In this document: positions 1-12,000 of the stretch, piece after piece
Position numbering within the stretch: the stretch's first letter is position 1
How the letters are laid out: every line of letters starts with the position of its first letter
Source of the DNA: Strigamia acuminata
Lineage: Eukaryota > Arthropoda > Chilopoda > Geophilomorpha > Linotaeniidae
Direction of reading: 5' to 3'
Length of the DNA: 60,000 nucleotides
Assembly (NCBI GenBank): GCA_949358305.1
Contig: OX442320.1
Location: 9,876,259-9,936,258, forward strand
Program-made: the position numbers and the translations under genes
The notes under the pieces: model-generated
What the model was told of the DNA's origin: nothing
What the model saw: only the letters and a program-made list of their open reading frames with translations
Databases searched by the model: none

Positions 1-439
1 CAACACCAAAAGAAGAAACGAGACTTCCCGACTTATTCCAATTTACATTGCTCTCTAACGCATTGAATCCCCAAAAGACGAATTGACTTATTCTGAAAAA
101 ACAGGATGTGACGCTTTTTACATCATATCTCCGAGAATTCAAATAAGACGATTAAGATTAAGTGAAATTGAAATCGCTTCTTTGACTTATAGAAATGACT
201 TATCTCTTCCGCGCCTATCGACTATTATTAACACACATTAAAGACAGCCATCTTTCTAGTTCACTTTAGTTTTTCGAGTGTTCAATCGAGAATTCACCGA
301 AGAATTCGTCTTTTCAGGATTGAATGCACCTTTGGAATCGCTACTGCGCCAAAAAAAATTATTTTCTCTTTCGCTTTCATCACTGCGCCTCCTTCCTTTA
401 AGAGAACCCTCACTACGGACTTCCGGCCCCAGAAACCGA

Positions 440-816
440 TCAAATGTCATTGACGACGGGCAAAACCGGAGGTTTTCGGTCCATGTCGACGGGCAAAACC
501 GCCTGTTGGTCCAAGACGACGGGCAGAACCGCCGCCTGTTGGTCCAACACGAAACTGATAAGAGTCGACGGCGTTTGACCAGCACCGACACCGACACCGC
601 CTCTACCACGACGTCGAAACGCCCCGCGCGTTGAATCCGACGACTTGGGCGGCACAAACACGCTCGACACGCCCGCTTTCTGCGTCCATCTCCACAGCGT
701 CATAGTGGGGATGTTGTACATGCGGGCAGCCATTTTGATACCCATTTTGCCCTCTCGTACTAGTTCAATGGCCGCCTCCATCTGACTGTAAGTCCAGCGC
801 CGACCAGGCTTCGCCA
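440..816 (-). CDS. Alternative terminal exon B of minus BTB gene: psq HTH with repeat tail
   Basis: The acceptor at 818-817 leads into a phase-1-compatible exon encoding GRRWTYSQMEAAIELVREGK and AARMYNIPTMTLWRW, a second psq HTH distinct from exon A. The tail holds an arginine/glycine-rich stretch and then short repeats of the form VLDQQ-AVLPV. It stops at 440. Mutual exclusivity with exon A is inferred because each exon carries its own stop codon and both use the same entry phase. Confidence 0.82.
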
Positions 817-3528
817 CTTGACATGGAACAAAAAATTGCAGACAAAGAAAAAACACAAAAAAAAATTTTTTAGAAAAAAGGAAAAAAATCAAAAAAATCA
901 AAATTAACGAACAAAAAATTTAAAGAAGGAGCTGATCGATCTAACACCAGTAATAACAAAACACCACCTCCCAATTTGGGCCTCAAAAATCCAAAAAACC
1001 AAAAAAAAACCAAAAAAAACCAAAAAAAATTAAAATCTTAAATTTTAAACCAAAAACCCATCATTCCCCTACGATTCGCTTCCATTTTAAAAATTTAAAA
1101 ATTTAAAAATAAAAAAAAAAATTATTTTTTTTTTACAAAACTTAAGAATTCGAGTTAACGCCGCCATCGCTACAGCCGCCATTATTGTCCGTTTGGTTAC
1201 TCAACAAGAGGAGCGAAGACGAAGACGACGAAGACACATTAGGGTCCACGAACCCGGACACGGATGGAACGAACGAGAGGATGCGCGGAGGCCGCGAAGC
1301 CGAATACCCAGCGAACCTCTCCCACAACGTTTTGTACGGAATGCCCAGCCGAATGGACGCCTCCTTTAGGTTGGTTTCTCCTTTGCGGATGGCGGCAAAC
1401 GTGGCCAAAATGTCCTCGTGGTCCCAATTCCAGCGCTTCTTGTGGTCACGCATCAGACAGTGCGGCACCCGTGGGCCACCTACCGGACAAATTCCCCCAA
1501 GTCAGCGTATCAATTACAAAAACAAAACCACACAACCCGTCAAATCAAACAAAACACTTTCAACAAAAACACTAAAATTAATTATTTGCAATTTCCTCCA
1601 TTTTTAAAATTAAATCTTAAATTTTAAATTTAAAAAATAAAATAAAATAAAATAAAAAGAAAAACACGCTGCTTGATGTACTACCAAAAAAAACAGTGGT
1701 CATCCATTTTCCATTACTAAAATCCATTTTACGTTACGGGGAGATATATATATAATATATATAATAGGATATATACAAATACAGACAGACAGATAGAGAG
1801 AAAATAATCCACAACATTCTCACTTCTTTGTTTTGCATCAAATATAATTTATTCACTTTCATAAAATTCCTTCATTAACTTTTACGGTCCGTGACGAACG
1901 ATTTTTTATTTTTTCCTTCCGAAAATATATTAATTTTATATTAAAATTCCACAAACTAATGCGTGCAACCGCGAGAGAGAAAAAGGTGAAAAACGCAACT
2001 GCTTTTTTTTTCCTTCTCATTTTAATTAAAAAAAAATAATAAAAAATAATATTTAAAAAATCCTCGAGAAAAATACGTTTTCTGACATCCGCAACCGCTG
2101 ATTTAAATAAAACACATTCGGGCTTCGATGTTTTCGCCGCCGATAATTTCGCCGCCCTTTTGCGATCTTTCACCAAACAATGATTCGCTTTACGCCACAC
2201 AGAGGGCGCAACAGTCCAAGTGATCCAAAGTGAGCGCAAAATGATCGGCAACGAAATCAATCAACTTCACACATTTGAATATTCAATTTCTTGTCGTTTT
2301 CAACTTTTCAAAATGGCGCGCTCAATCAAGAGAGTAATATTTTATCCATTTGTAATCAAATTAATGGCAAAACAGGAAACAGAGCCCTTTGAGCCCGAGA
2401 GACAAAACCCTGGCTAACCAATTCCATTTAAATAAATTAATTTTATTTTGAAAATTTAATTTAAAAAAAAAATTAAAAAAAATTTAAAATTAAAAAATAA
2501 ATTAAAAAATTAAAAAAAACTGCAAAGAAATGTCAAATTTCCAATTTCCAATCCAAAACTCCCGCTATGCCTTCCAAAACAAACACCTGTACACAAAAAC
2601 CTCCCATTTCATTAATTAACCCTAATCACTCAATTAAAACCAAAAAGGCATTCAAAACCAGTCTTAACCAAACTAAAAAAAAAAAATATAGTTATATAAA
2701 AATTAATAAAAAAAAAAAAAACAATTAAAATTAAATTAATGAACAAATAAAGACGAAACAAAACAAATTAAACCCTCAGCTTAATATTGCATATTTTTAT
2801 ATATCAAAAATTTAAAAAAAAAAAAAAATTTAAAAAAAAAAATAATAAAATAAAATAATATAATTTTTTTTCTCATTAAATTAAATTTCTTAAATTATTC
2901 AAAAAGAAAGGGTCAAATGACTGGTGTTACATCAAGCAGCTCCTTGGAAGCAGTCATTCATTCACTTATTAAAATAATCAGCTTCTGCTGTTGCCGTTGA
3001 ATCATTTTTTTTCTAATTTATATTTTTTAATCAGAATATAAATCTTGTTGCCAAAATTTTTTTTTTCCGAAATTTTTTTTTTTGTAAATTTAAAAAAAAA
3101 GTCATCAACCCTTTGAGTATCCCTTATTAAAAGGGTAAATTTTCTTATTTTTTTATTTTTATTATTTATATATATATGATAATAATGGTAATATATATAC
3201 ATAATAATAATACAAAGAACCTAATATTCTGTAATACAATATTAACACGAGTCATGCACGACTTTTCACAGGCAAAAAAATAAAAAAAAATAAAAAATAA
3301 AATAAAAAATAAAAAATAATTTTTTTTTTAATTAAAAAAAATAATAAAAATAATAAAAATAAAAATATAAACCAAGATTTTTATGTTTTTTCCAAATAAA
3401 CTAATAAAAAAAACTGATTTTTATAATACTAATAATAATAATGTAGCAAGTGACTGTCTCTGGGACTCAAAGGGTTTTGTTATTGGAAATTTTTTTTAAT
3501 CACTACTTTTTTCTTTTAATTTTTTTTC

Positions 3529-3560
<32 letters not shown>

Positions 3561-6113
3561 AACAAATAGAAATTAATTCTAGAAAATTCTATGCAATGCG
3601 CGTGAAGTATCTCAAGTCTCTTCAATTATTTTTCTAATTTTTTAATTTAATTTTTAATTTCTTTTAATTTATTTAATTTTTTTTTTTAATTTTTAATAGC
3701 AAAAAATAAATAAATAAAATCAAATAATTGCGACCAACTTCCATCAATAGGCCTAAAAAGATTCAATCTTGAGCTACTTCACTCTCACTTGCCACACCAT
3801 GTCTTTTTAAGTCTTTTTAGGCCTAATTTCATAATAAATTAAATAAATAATTTAAAAAAAAACAATTAACTAAATAAATAAAACCCAAAAAAAAAAATTT
3901 AATTTTTCCTCCCACAAATTCCAACCCAAAAATTAATTAATTTAAACCTCGACTGCTTAAGCCACGGTGTGTCAAATTGCAGTCTAGCAAAGCCAAAAAA
4001 AATAATTTAATTTAATTTAATAATAAAAAATCATAAAATAGAAAAAATTAAAAATTAAAAGAAAATCCATACCATCCTTCCACCTAAACAAAAAAAACCA
4101 TCGTTTTACGCTCCGGTAGAAGCATAGTAGTAGTTTTAATTAAATTTACAAAAAAAAAATATAACAAAAAAATAAAATAAATAAATAAAAAATAAACCTA
4201 AAAATAAATTGAAAAATCGAGTTCCTACCTTGTGCAGGCGACATCCGTGACGTCGAAGCAGTAGCTGGCAATTGACCGATAGATGAAGAAGAGGATGATT
4301 GCGCATGATCAGCCATCATCATCCCAGAATCTCTAGAATTACTCGTGTGTTCCATATTCACGTCGTAAGACTGGAAAAAACCCACAAAACAAAATCAAAC
4401 ATTGCATTTCTCAACCCCCAAACCCTAAAAAAAAATCACAAAATCAAAAAATAATCATAACATCAATTTATGCGCATAAATTTCGTCACCATGCAATTCC
4501 CTCGCTCAGTTTGCGCTCACCGCACCTTAAGTCGGTCACTCAGAGCGAAACAGAGTGAAGGAAATCACAATAACGAGCAAAAAGATCGAAAATCGACAAA
4601 ACTGAAAACAACTCGGTAGCCCGCTATTTCTCTCAGGAGCCTGTATTCTATTTTACAAATACGGACTAAAAAATTCAGAAATCAGGTAAAAAAAAAAAGT
4701 TGCATTTAAAAAGTTGTGTTTTAAGTGTTATGCGTTTTTGTTTTCGTTTCATGATGTTAAAAGCAACATAAACAAGCGCACAAACACCTAAACCACGACT
4801 TTTTGAATGCAGCTACTCTACCTTTTTAGCAATCTTTACAACAAAAAACCGTGCTAAATCAAAAGAAATCGTGTAAAAACAAAATTAAATATACAGTCGA
4901 ACCTCGTTAGAATGAATCGGTTCGTTGTAACGAAAGTTCGTCATATCAAATTATTTTAACATGTTGTTCTATGGCCACCTTTAAGTACCATATTAGTTAT
5001 ATCGCGGTTCATTATAACGAGGCTCAACTACAGTCGAAACTCTTTATAACGAATCGCGATATAGCGAATTATCGATATAACGAACACATAAAAATGGCTG
5101 GTTTGGTCGGCTGGCCATAGAACACCATGTTAAAAAAAATTCGATATAACGAATTCTCGTTATGACGAATCGATTTTTCGGTCCCTTGCAATTCGTTATA
5201 AAGAGTTTCGACTGTATAAATTACCTCCAAAAATCAATAATAAATTAAAATAAATAAATAAATAAATAAATAAATCCCCCTAGCAAACCAACGTACCATA
5301 TCAGCATTGGCATTATGAGTTTGATCACTTTGGGCTTGCGTTTGAACCTGATTCGGGTCCGTGTCCGATTTCATACTTGTGGCCGTTTCAGGAGTCCGAT
5401 CCTTCAAAAAAAAATTTTAAAAAAAAAATTTAAATATTTCTAACCAAACTAATTAAAATTAATTAAATCACCTGAGTTGTAGGCACTGAAGAAGAAGCTG
5501 CTGGTCCGTCGGGTAGCACGTCGACTAAAGATTCCACCACTTCCAAATCACCACCTTCATCCGTGCTGGGTCGTTTGGTCATTCGTCGTTTCCTCTTCGC
5601 GGGCGGCGACAAGCGTCCATCACTAGCACCACCACTCGCCGAGCCCCCTCCTCCTCCTCCTCCTCCTCCCCCGCCCCCGCCGGGGCCCTGTCCAGACGGC
5701 TGCGTGGGCCCGGCCGCGCCCAGAGCCGACCTCGTCACGTCACCCGAAGGACTGCTGCCGGTCACCTCGGCCAGGCCTTTCACTTTGAGTGTTTCTGCTG
5801 TCTTGAGTAAGGCAGACAGCTGATCTTGGCTGACATTCACCTCGCCTTTGTACATAAAGTCCACCACGGCTTTCAGTTCCGAGAAGCGCACGTCTTTCAA
5901 GATCACAATGGGATGTTGGCACGGATTATCGATGAACAATGACTGGAAATATGGACTGCATGCCGAGAGCACCATCTTGTGCGCCTTGATACTCAGACCT
6001 TCGCATGCTAATGTAACATCTACAAAAGCCTCGTTTTGCAGCAGTTGGTCGAAAACTGCCAACAGATTCGTTTGATGGTTGTTCCACCGTAGACAGAATT
6101 GCTGGGTCCCCAT
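440..6113 (-). CDS. BTB-Pipsqueak transcription factor, minus-strand copy (spliced; common exons)
   Basis: Common coding exons read on the minus strand are 6113-5472, 5401-5297 and 4370-4229, with phases 0, 0 and 1 at their ends. The first exon carries a full BTB/POZ domain (residues about 1-118), starting MGTQQFCLRWNN and including KAHKMVLSACSPYF and FMYKGEVNVSQ, typical of the tramtrack/bric-a-brac group. A long glycine run, an S/P-rich linker and a basic PAKRKRR segment follow. A splice acceptor sits 7 bases before the ATG, so upstream exons are untranslated. The phase-1 end at 4229 joins either of two terminal exons (1479-1142 or 816-440), giving predicted proteins of about 408 and 421 aa. 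BTB domains dimerise and recruit corepressors; psq domains bind DNA. A nuclear regulator is inferred. The exact orthologue (bab-, ttk- or lola-like) cannot be fixed. Confidence 0.88.
1142..1479 (-). CDS. Alternative terminal exon A of minus BTB gene: psq HTH
   Basis: The exon follows an acceptor at 1481-1480 and reads in the phase left by the common exon (one base carried over). It encodes about 112 residues: a basic start, then the psq-type helix-turn-helix WNWDHEDILATFAAIRKGE through EASIRLGIPYKTLWERF, then a serine-rich tail ending in NSNS and a stop at 1142. The pattern 'A...G...A...lGIPy.TL' is the psq/pogo HTH hallmark. Predicted isoform: BTB plus one psq domain. Confidence 0.82.
1480..4228 (-). 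other. Long AT-rich intron of minus BTB gene
   Basis: The interval between common exon 3 and terminal exon A is very AT-rich with many homopolymer runs. I find no further phase-1 exon with a recognisable DNA-binding motif. An open frame at 1859-2260 (minus) has a basic middle section but matches no family I know and is not called. Confidence 0.5.
4894..5028. mobile_element. MITE with pogo-like ends, copy 1
   Basis: The element begins CAGTCGAACCTCGTT and ends with the diverged inverse (AACGAGGCTCAAC), flanked by TA on both sides. It lies in an intron of the minus BTB gene. TA target sites and CAGT termini are characteristic of pogo/Tigger and Tc1-like elements. It has no coding capacity. Confidence 0.7.
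5031..5213. mobile_element. MITE with pogo-like ends, copy 2
   Basis: The terminal inverted repeats match perfectly over about 23 bp (CAGTCGAAACTCTTTATAAC at the left, its reverse complement at the right) and are bounded by TA at 5029-5030 and 5214-5215. The interior carries repeated 'ATATAACGAA'-like subterminal motifs. Its left TA is also the right TA of copy 1, so the two sit back to back. Confidence 0.8.
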
Positions 6114-6120
6114 TTTCTAT

Positions 6121-9029
6121 CTGCAAACACACAAAATTAAAAAAATTTACGTTCATTTCGTCACTGTCATTTCGTCGCACCAATATAAAAGCCTTTTTCC
6201 AAAAACGTAGTTTTTTATATATACTTGTTCAAAAATATATTTTACAAAATTGCTTTCGACTTAATGCATTCCAAAATATACTAGCTGCATTCAAAAATTA
6301 AAATACTAATTTTAGTTTACGTGTATTTTAAGTTTTAACATGGGTTTAAACAGGAAATGATGTCATTTTTGGTTTAAAATTGAAGTAAAACACAAAATAT
6401 TTTATTTTTTGAATGCAGCTACTGTATGTTATTTGTAGGTTAAATAATGCATTTCGTAGTACAATTGAAAAAATGCTTTTGAAAAGGCATTCATGTTTGG
6501 GTAATAATAGTATTGGGGAATGTGTTCCGTAATATTTTATACAGAATGTATTATCATTCGCAAATCAATAGCACGCAAAAATGTATTTCAAAATACATTA
6601 CAATATGATTTCAATGTCTTTTTGGACCATATGCTGAGTTTATTTTATGTATACGCGCCATCTGTTAATCAATTATTAAAATTTTTCAAATTCATGTTTA
6701 CTGTTTTCATGGAAAATCGATTGGATTTTCCAAAAATTTTTCCTTTCTTTCCTTTTTTTTGGGCGTTGTTGTTTATTAAAATTTAATTAAAATTTGATTA
6801 AAAATTCTGCGCGAAGCAAAAATCTAATTTAATTTCTAAAACACGACAAAAAACAAAAACAAAAAAAAAGCAAGAAAAACAAATATTTTTTCTTTAAATT
6901 TAACATCTCGTTTATTGCTCGGCAAGCTAAAAATCACGCAATTTATAGCCAGAAGATTAATGTCAATTTCGATCGGGTTAAATTCTATGCCAACGCCGAC
7001 TGGTATCGAAAATGGACGTCCACAAACCAAACGAATAAACTAAATCATCACCGACGCCGCCGACTCAAATTTATGCACAAAAAAATTAAAGAAACCGACC
7101 AAAAACCACCAAAAAATAATCAAAAACCACTCAAATTCACCCGATCTCGCATGAAATCCCCCATGCCATCGATTAAACACGATTAACGTGCAAAAATCCA
7201 TCCAAAATATTCCCCATCCTTTGTTCTTTTTTCCCCCCTCCGTATTTTCTCTCTTCCGCCATTTCGCCGTTAGTTAATGTTTTTCCACCGATTGTGTTAA
7301 TTTACGCGCCCGTAAACGACGCCGGAACGTTCGTTTCGCGCGTAGATGTGTAAAAACGAGCGAAAAATCGAAATTTCGTTGTCCCCCCGACAAATTACGA
7401 TCAAATCTATACACAAAGGAAACGCCATTTTGGAGCGGGTCTTGCAGCGAGCCACTTCCACATCCCGGCCGCCAGAGTTAACAAAAATGTGCGCAGAAAA
7501 AAGGCGATCCGGCGGGATTTTTTGATGCAATTTACTGATTCTTACCTTAAAAATTGCGCGGAAGATGAAAAACGAAGACGCAATAGTTTCAAAGCAAAAG
7601 ATTTCGTGGGTTAAGGGGAACTTACGTTAAGCCCGATATGTCGGACGTTCTTCGTCGAACTCCGCGTGCCAATATCTGAATTCTGATTGGTCCGTTGGCT
7701 AATGACCGCTTTCAATCCCCTCCGTTTACTACTAACGGGCTTTCAGCATTTACGTCATCTATTGTCAGAATTTGTGTGGAACTTGCCATAGTGTATGACG
7801 TCACACATCTATGTTAATGCATAGCTGGAGATTTTATTATCGTCATGCCCAAAAGAAAGAAAAACGGAAAATAAAAATTTGATTTATCGATTTATCCTGA
7901 TTCGTGCATTTTTTTCACGAAATCTGCGCGTTTAATCACGAGCTATTGACGACCTTCAATTTTTAGAATTTAATTCAACGATCGAAGGCATCGATTTCGT
8001 GTAGAAAATATCCCTAATGGCGCAAACGGGCGAAAGCCTCAATCTCGTTTTCCGTCTACCCTCATTAGTTTCTTTTATTGTATAATCTATAAAATGATTA
8101 TAAATAACCGTAATTACTTTTCCAACATTATTAATCCCAAACACCTTCCTCCGCCATTTTTTGCCAATAAAATCTCGAATTTTGCCCGTATTAAAACCGA
8201 TCCGAAGCAAATAATTTCGCTTGAAATTTAACACGTACTCACCTTTTAGCGAAAGCCCATTATTGTTAAAGCTTTTTCGGAGAATTTAATCATAGAAGCG
8301 TACATAACTTGCCAGGAAATCCACACATTTAATTATTTCACGCATTTATTACATCCACCACAACTGGCAAAATTGCTTTAAAAAGGTGAGTTTCAAAACC
8401 AAACCGCTCCATCGCGTACAATCGCCATTATTTACACAAAACACAGCTCGGGTCTCGACCACAACTCGTTGCTCGATCCGAAAACACAACATTTCAAAAA
8501 ATCCGTTTTAAATCAACAAATCGAGCGCACCAGAACATAAATTATATTTTTTAGATTACATTTGTTAATTTAAACAAAATTAAAAACTAAATAAAACCGA
8601 TTTTTTTTATTTTTTTTTTAATTTTTTTGAAAAAAAAAGAAGTGAAAGTGATTTTAATGGATGGTTGAAAAAGAACATTTCGGAACGAGGTAACACGAAT
8701 GGTTGAACTCAAAGGATTTAGCCCGAGGTATTTGTTGTGTTGTGCTCATCCGTAAGAGTCTGAGACATGCAACTCATTGACGTGGCTGCAGCTGACACGA
8801 GCTGTTGGATATTTCCCATTTGTTTATTCGTTTTGGTAAGACGAGAAGCATTTTCTCTCCCAAATTCCTCTCATTTCCAAGATACCATGCATTGGTTATT
8901 TTGATTATTTTCATTTTTCTGGTAAGTTGATCACTAAAAAGGCGATTTTTTTAAAATTTGATATTTTTTTGCATCAAAATATCCAGTTTATTTTGACTAA
9001 TTATTTGTTTTTTCTTTTTTTTTTTTCAG
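6121..9029. promoter_or_regulatory. Divergent promoter and 5'UTR region between the two BTB genes
   Basis: About 2.9 kb separates the two BTB start codons. Minus-strand donor-like sites (AAG|GTAAGAAT near 7542, AAAAG|GTGAGTAC near 8241) and plus-strand donors (AAAAG|GTGAGTTT near 8382, CTG|GTAAGTTG near 8921) suggest several untranslated first exons in both directions. An acceptor at 9028-9029 leads to the plus-gene start. A perfect CRE palindrome TGACGTCA lies at 7796-7803, a second CGTCA motif is near 7753, and ATTGG (CCAAT) boxes lie near 7684-7700. Promoter function is inferred from position. The ORFs here (for example 7297-7530 minus) show no family resemblance. Confidence 0.5.
6281..6421. 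mobile_element. Short inverted-repeat element (TAGCTGCATTCAAAAA ends)
   Basis: The left end reads TAGCTGCATTCAAAAA and the right end TTTTTGAATGCAGCTA, an exact inverted pair enclosing about 110 bp of AT-rich sequence. A related right end (TTTTTGAATGCAGCTACT) occurs at about 4793-4813, and the internal 'GTGTTTTAAGTGTT ... CACAAACACCT' part recurs at about 4706-4790 and 14756-14832. This suggests a small non-autonomous family. Confidence 0.6.
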
Positions 9030-9061
9030 GAAAGGAAAAATATATATATAAAAGTTGAAAA

Positions 9062-12000
9062 ATGGGTACACAGCAATTCTGCTTGAAATGGAACAACCAT
9101 CAGAGTAAGTATTGAGAGAAATAAAGGAAATGTCTGCGGCCAGGGGAAAATAATGTGGATTAACCTAACCTAACCAAACTTGTCCTAACTCTCTTGCAAA
9201 CAGAAATATAAACCAGGAGATGAACTGACTTAAATTTTACCAAAACAATTGAATTTTTTACCCAAAACATCTAATTTTTAACCAACAACTTCCAATTTTT
9301 GACCAAAAAAATCCAATTTTTCACCAAAAAATCCAATTTTTCACGAAAAAAATCCAATTTTTCACCAAAAAATCCAATTTTTCACCAAAAAATCCAATTT
9401 TTCACCAAAAAATCCAATTTTTCACCAAAAAATCCAATTTTTCACCAAAAAATCCAATTTTTCACCAAAAAATCCAATTTTTCACCAAAAAATCCAATTT
9501 TTGACCCAAAAAATCTTATTTTTGACCCAAAAAAATCCTATTTCTGACCCAAAAAAATCTAATTTTTTACTCTAAAAAAATCCTATTTTAGACCCAAAAA
9601 AATCTAATTTTTAACCCTAAAAAATCCAATTTTTGACTACAAAAATAACTATTTTTGACCCAAAAAAATCTAATTTTTGACCGAAAACTTTTTATTTTTA
9701 CGTGTGAAAAATTCAACCAAAATGCCACCCTTTTGTACGGGCTTTCCCACTCCATCATCGGCCCTGACTGACATTTCAAACCAAAACATTTTCCTAAAAA
9801 GTCTCGAATACAATTATTTGTCCAGTGTAAGAATAATTTCTTGTTTTGTAGGCAACATGTTGGTGGTGTTCGATCAACTGCTGCAAAACGAGGCTTTCGT
9901 GGACGTGACTCTGGCATGCGAAGGAATCAGCTTGAAAGCGCACAAAATGGTCCTCTCGGCGTGCAGTCCGTATTTCCAAAACTTGTTTCTCGAGAACCCG
10001 TGCAAACACCCGATCGTCATCCTAAACAGTATTCGCTACTGCGATCTAAAGGCCATCGTAGATTTTATGTACAAAGGTGAAGTGAATGTGTCTCAAGAAC
10101 AACTCAGTGCTCTGCTAAAGACGGCGGACGCGCTCAAAGTCAAAGGTCTGGCCGAAGTGACCAACCAGACCACCAAATGTCTCGCCGAAGCGCAGGCGCA
10201 GGCGCAGGCGCAGCCGCAGCCGCCGCCGCCGTCCACGCCGCCGATCACCGCGAACGTGACCAGCGCGTCTCAATCTTCGTCTCCTCCGCCGAAAAGGAAG
10301 AAAATTCGGAACGGAAATGCCCCTTCGCCGCCGCCCGTCCACCAACACGCGAAAGCCGCCGCTTCGGACACTTCGGACCACGATTCACGACTGATGCTGC
10401 CCATGGCCGAGCTGACGGACGACAAAACCAACAACGGCGAAACACCCAACGAAGACGAACTGGTTTCTGCGCACACCCACACGGTCGAGGACCCACCGAT
10501 GCAGCCACAAACAGAACTGAACATCGCTTCGTCTCCGGAACCGGACGACAAATCCTTCTTAAAGGGCCTACAGTCCGAAATTGTAAGCATACGGGCCCCT
10601 CGCACAGGGCTGCACTGGGAACAAATTTAGTACCGGGAAATCTGGATAGGTCGGGCCACGGGTTTAAACGACCGTTTATGAGTTATTGAATGCGCCTAGT
10701 ATTATACGATATTTAAATAAAGCATTAATCAAACATTAATACTAAATTAAACATATAGCTGAAATGAACGGAGAAGCTGCCATAAGCCACTGGCCCTTTG
10801 GTTTCTCGGGCACAGGAGGGCGCCGGGCACAGGGGCTCGATGGGCACAGAAGGGCGCCGGGCACAGAAAAATGCTGGGCAAGGGGCGCCTGAGTTTTATT
10901 AGCCCAAGGCGCTGAAAAGTGTAAAGACGGCCCTGCCTAAGCCACTGGCCCTTTGGTTTCTCCTTGCGGATCCGGACTTTGATTAATTTTTGTTGTAATT
11001 GTTTTTAGCTTTACGACCCGACAGAAGGAGCCGCCAAAGACTACCCACAGATGCCGATGAGTTCGGTGACGACTCTGAGCACTTTGCTGACCACCGAACA
11101 GAACCATCCACAACACAGCATTTCCCTCGCGCCCTCAACGTCCGGAATCCAGAATCCAACACCTGGTAAGGATCTGTTTAACCCTTTGTCTTCCACCTAG
11201 GATCCCCACTCGCGCGGCCACGGACGGAAACGAATTTTACCAAGTCCTGCTCCGTTGCCGCGCGCTTGGGGATCCTCACTAATATTACGGAGAAAATGTC
11301 GGTTGGCTGTGCATGAATTGGCTTTTTATTTTGTTTCATTTCAAATAATTGCTAATCCGTTTGCTGGGAGGTTGGTTGGTTGGTCGAGTAATATGTTAAA
11401 AGTCGACATTTTTTGTCGCTCGCTTCGTGTAAACGCTACGAAAGGCTCCGGTGACGGACCGGGTCGAAGACGGAGAGAAAGAGACGCATGAGAAGTGGCA
11501 AATTTCATAATAAAATGATTTTGTGCTCGGAACAAGTAAAACCTGAGACGGGGATTTCCTTTGTCCAATTTTGTTGTTCGCAGACTCGTGCGCCGTAACG
11601 GTGAAACAGGAGACGGAGGACGGACAAACGCTGTACGACGGCGACGGATTGGACCAATCCGACAACTTGCTTCCCCCGGCCGTTGTCTGGCAGGCCCGTT
11701 TGAACTGCGAGAACAACATTCGCAAACTGGCCACGTCTTTGGCTCGCAACTTGTTCTCTCGCGACGAAAGACTCGCGCGCAACGCGTGTCCCAACCAAGG
11801 ACCGCGTTCGCGACCGGGCCTAGACGCGGCCCGGCTCGATTACCTCCGCCGAATAGTCTTTCGCGAATTCAATGTGCCCCCCCAGAGCGAAAAAGACGCT
11901 TGGCACAAATGCGTGAGCGCCATCAATGCCCATTGCAGGTACTTGCGCTGGAAAGCTCAGCACGAACTCTTCCAAAACGCCGACGATTAGCGAACTCATT

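Noticed and set aside
1185-1607. Plus ORFs over the psq terminal exon A
   Set aside because: Antisense to a clear psq HTH exon.
5563-5823. Plus ORF with a polyproline run
   Set aside because: Antisense shadow of the glycine-rich part of the BTB exon.
7297-7530. Minus ORF of 77 codons in the BTB promoter region
   Set aside because: No homology, lies in likely 5'UTR/promoter sequence.
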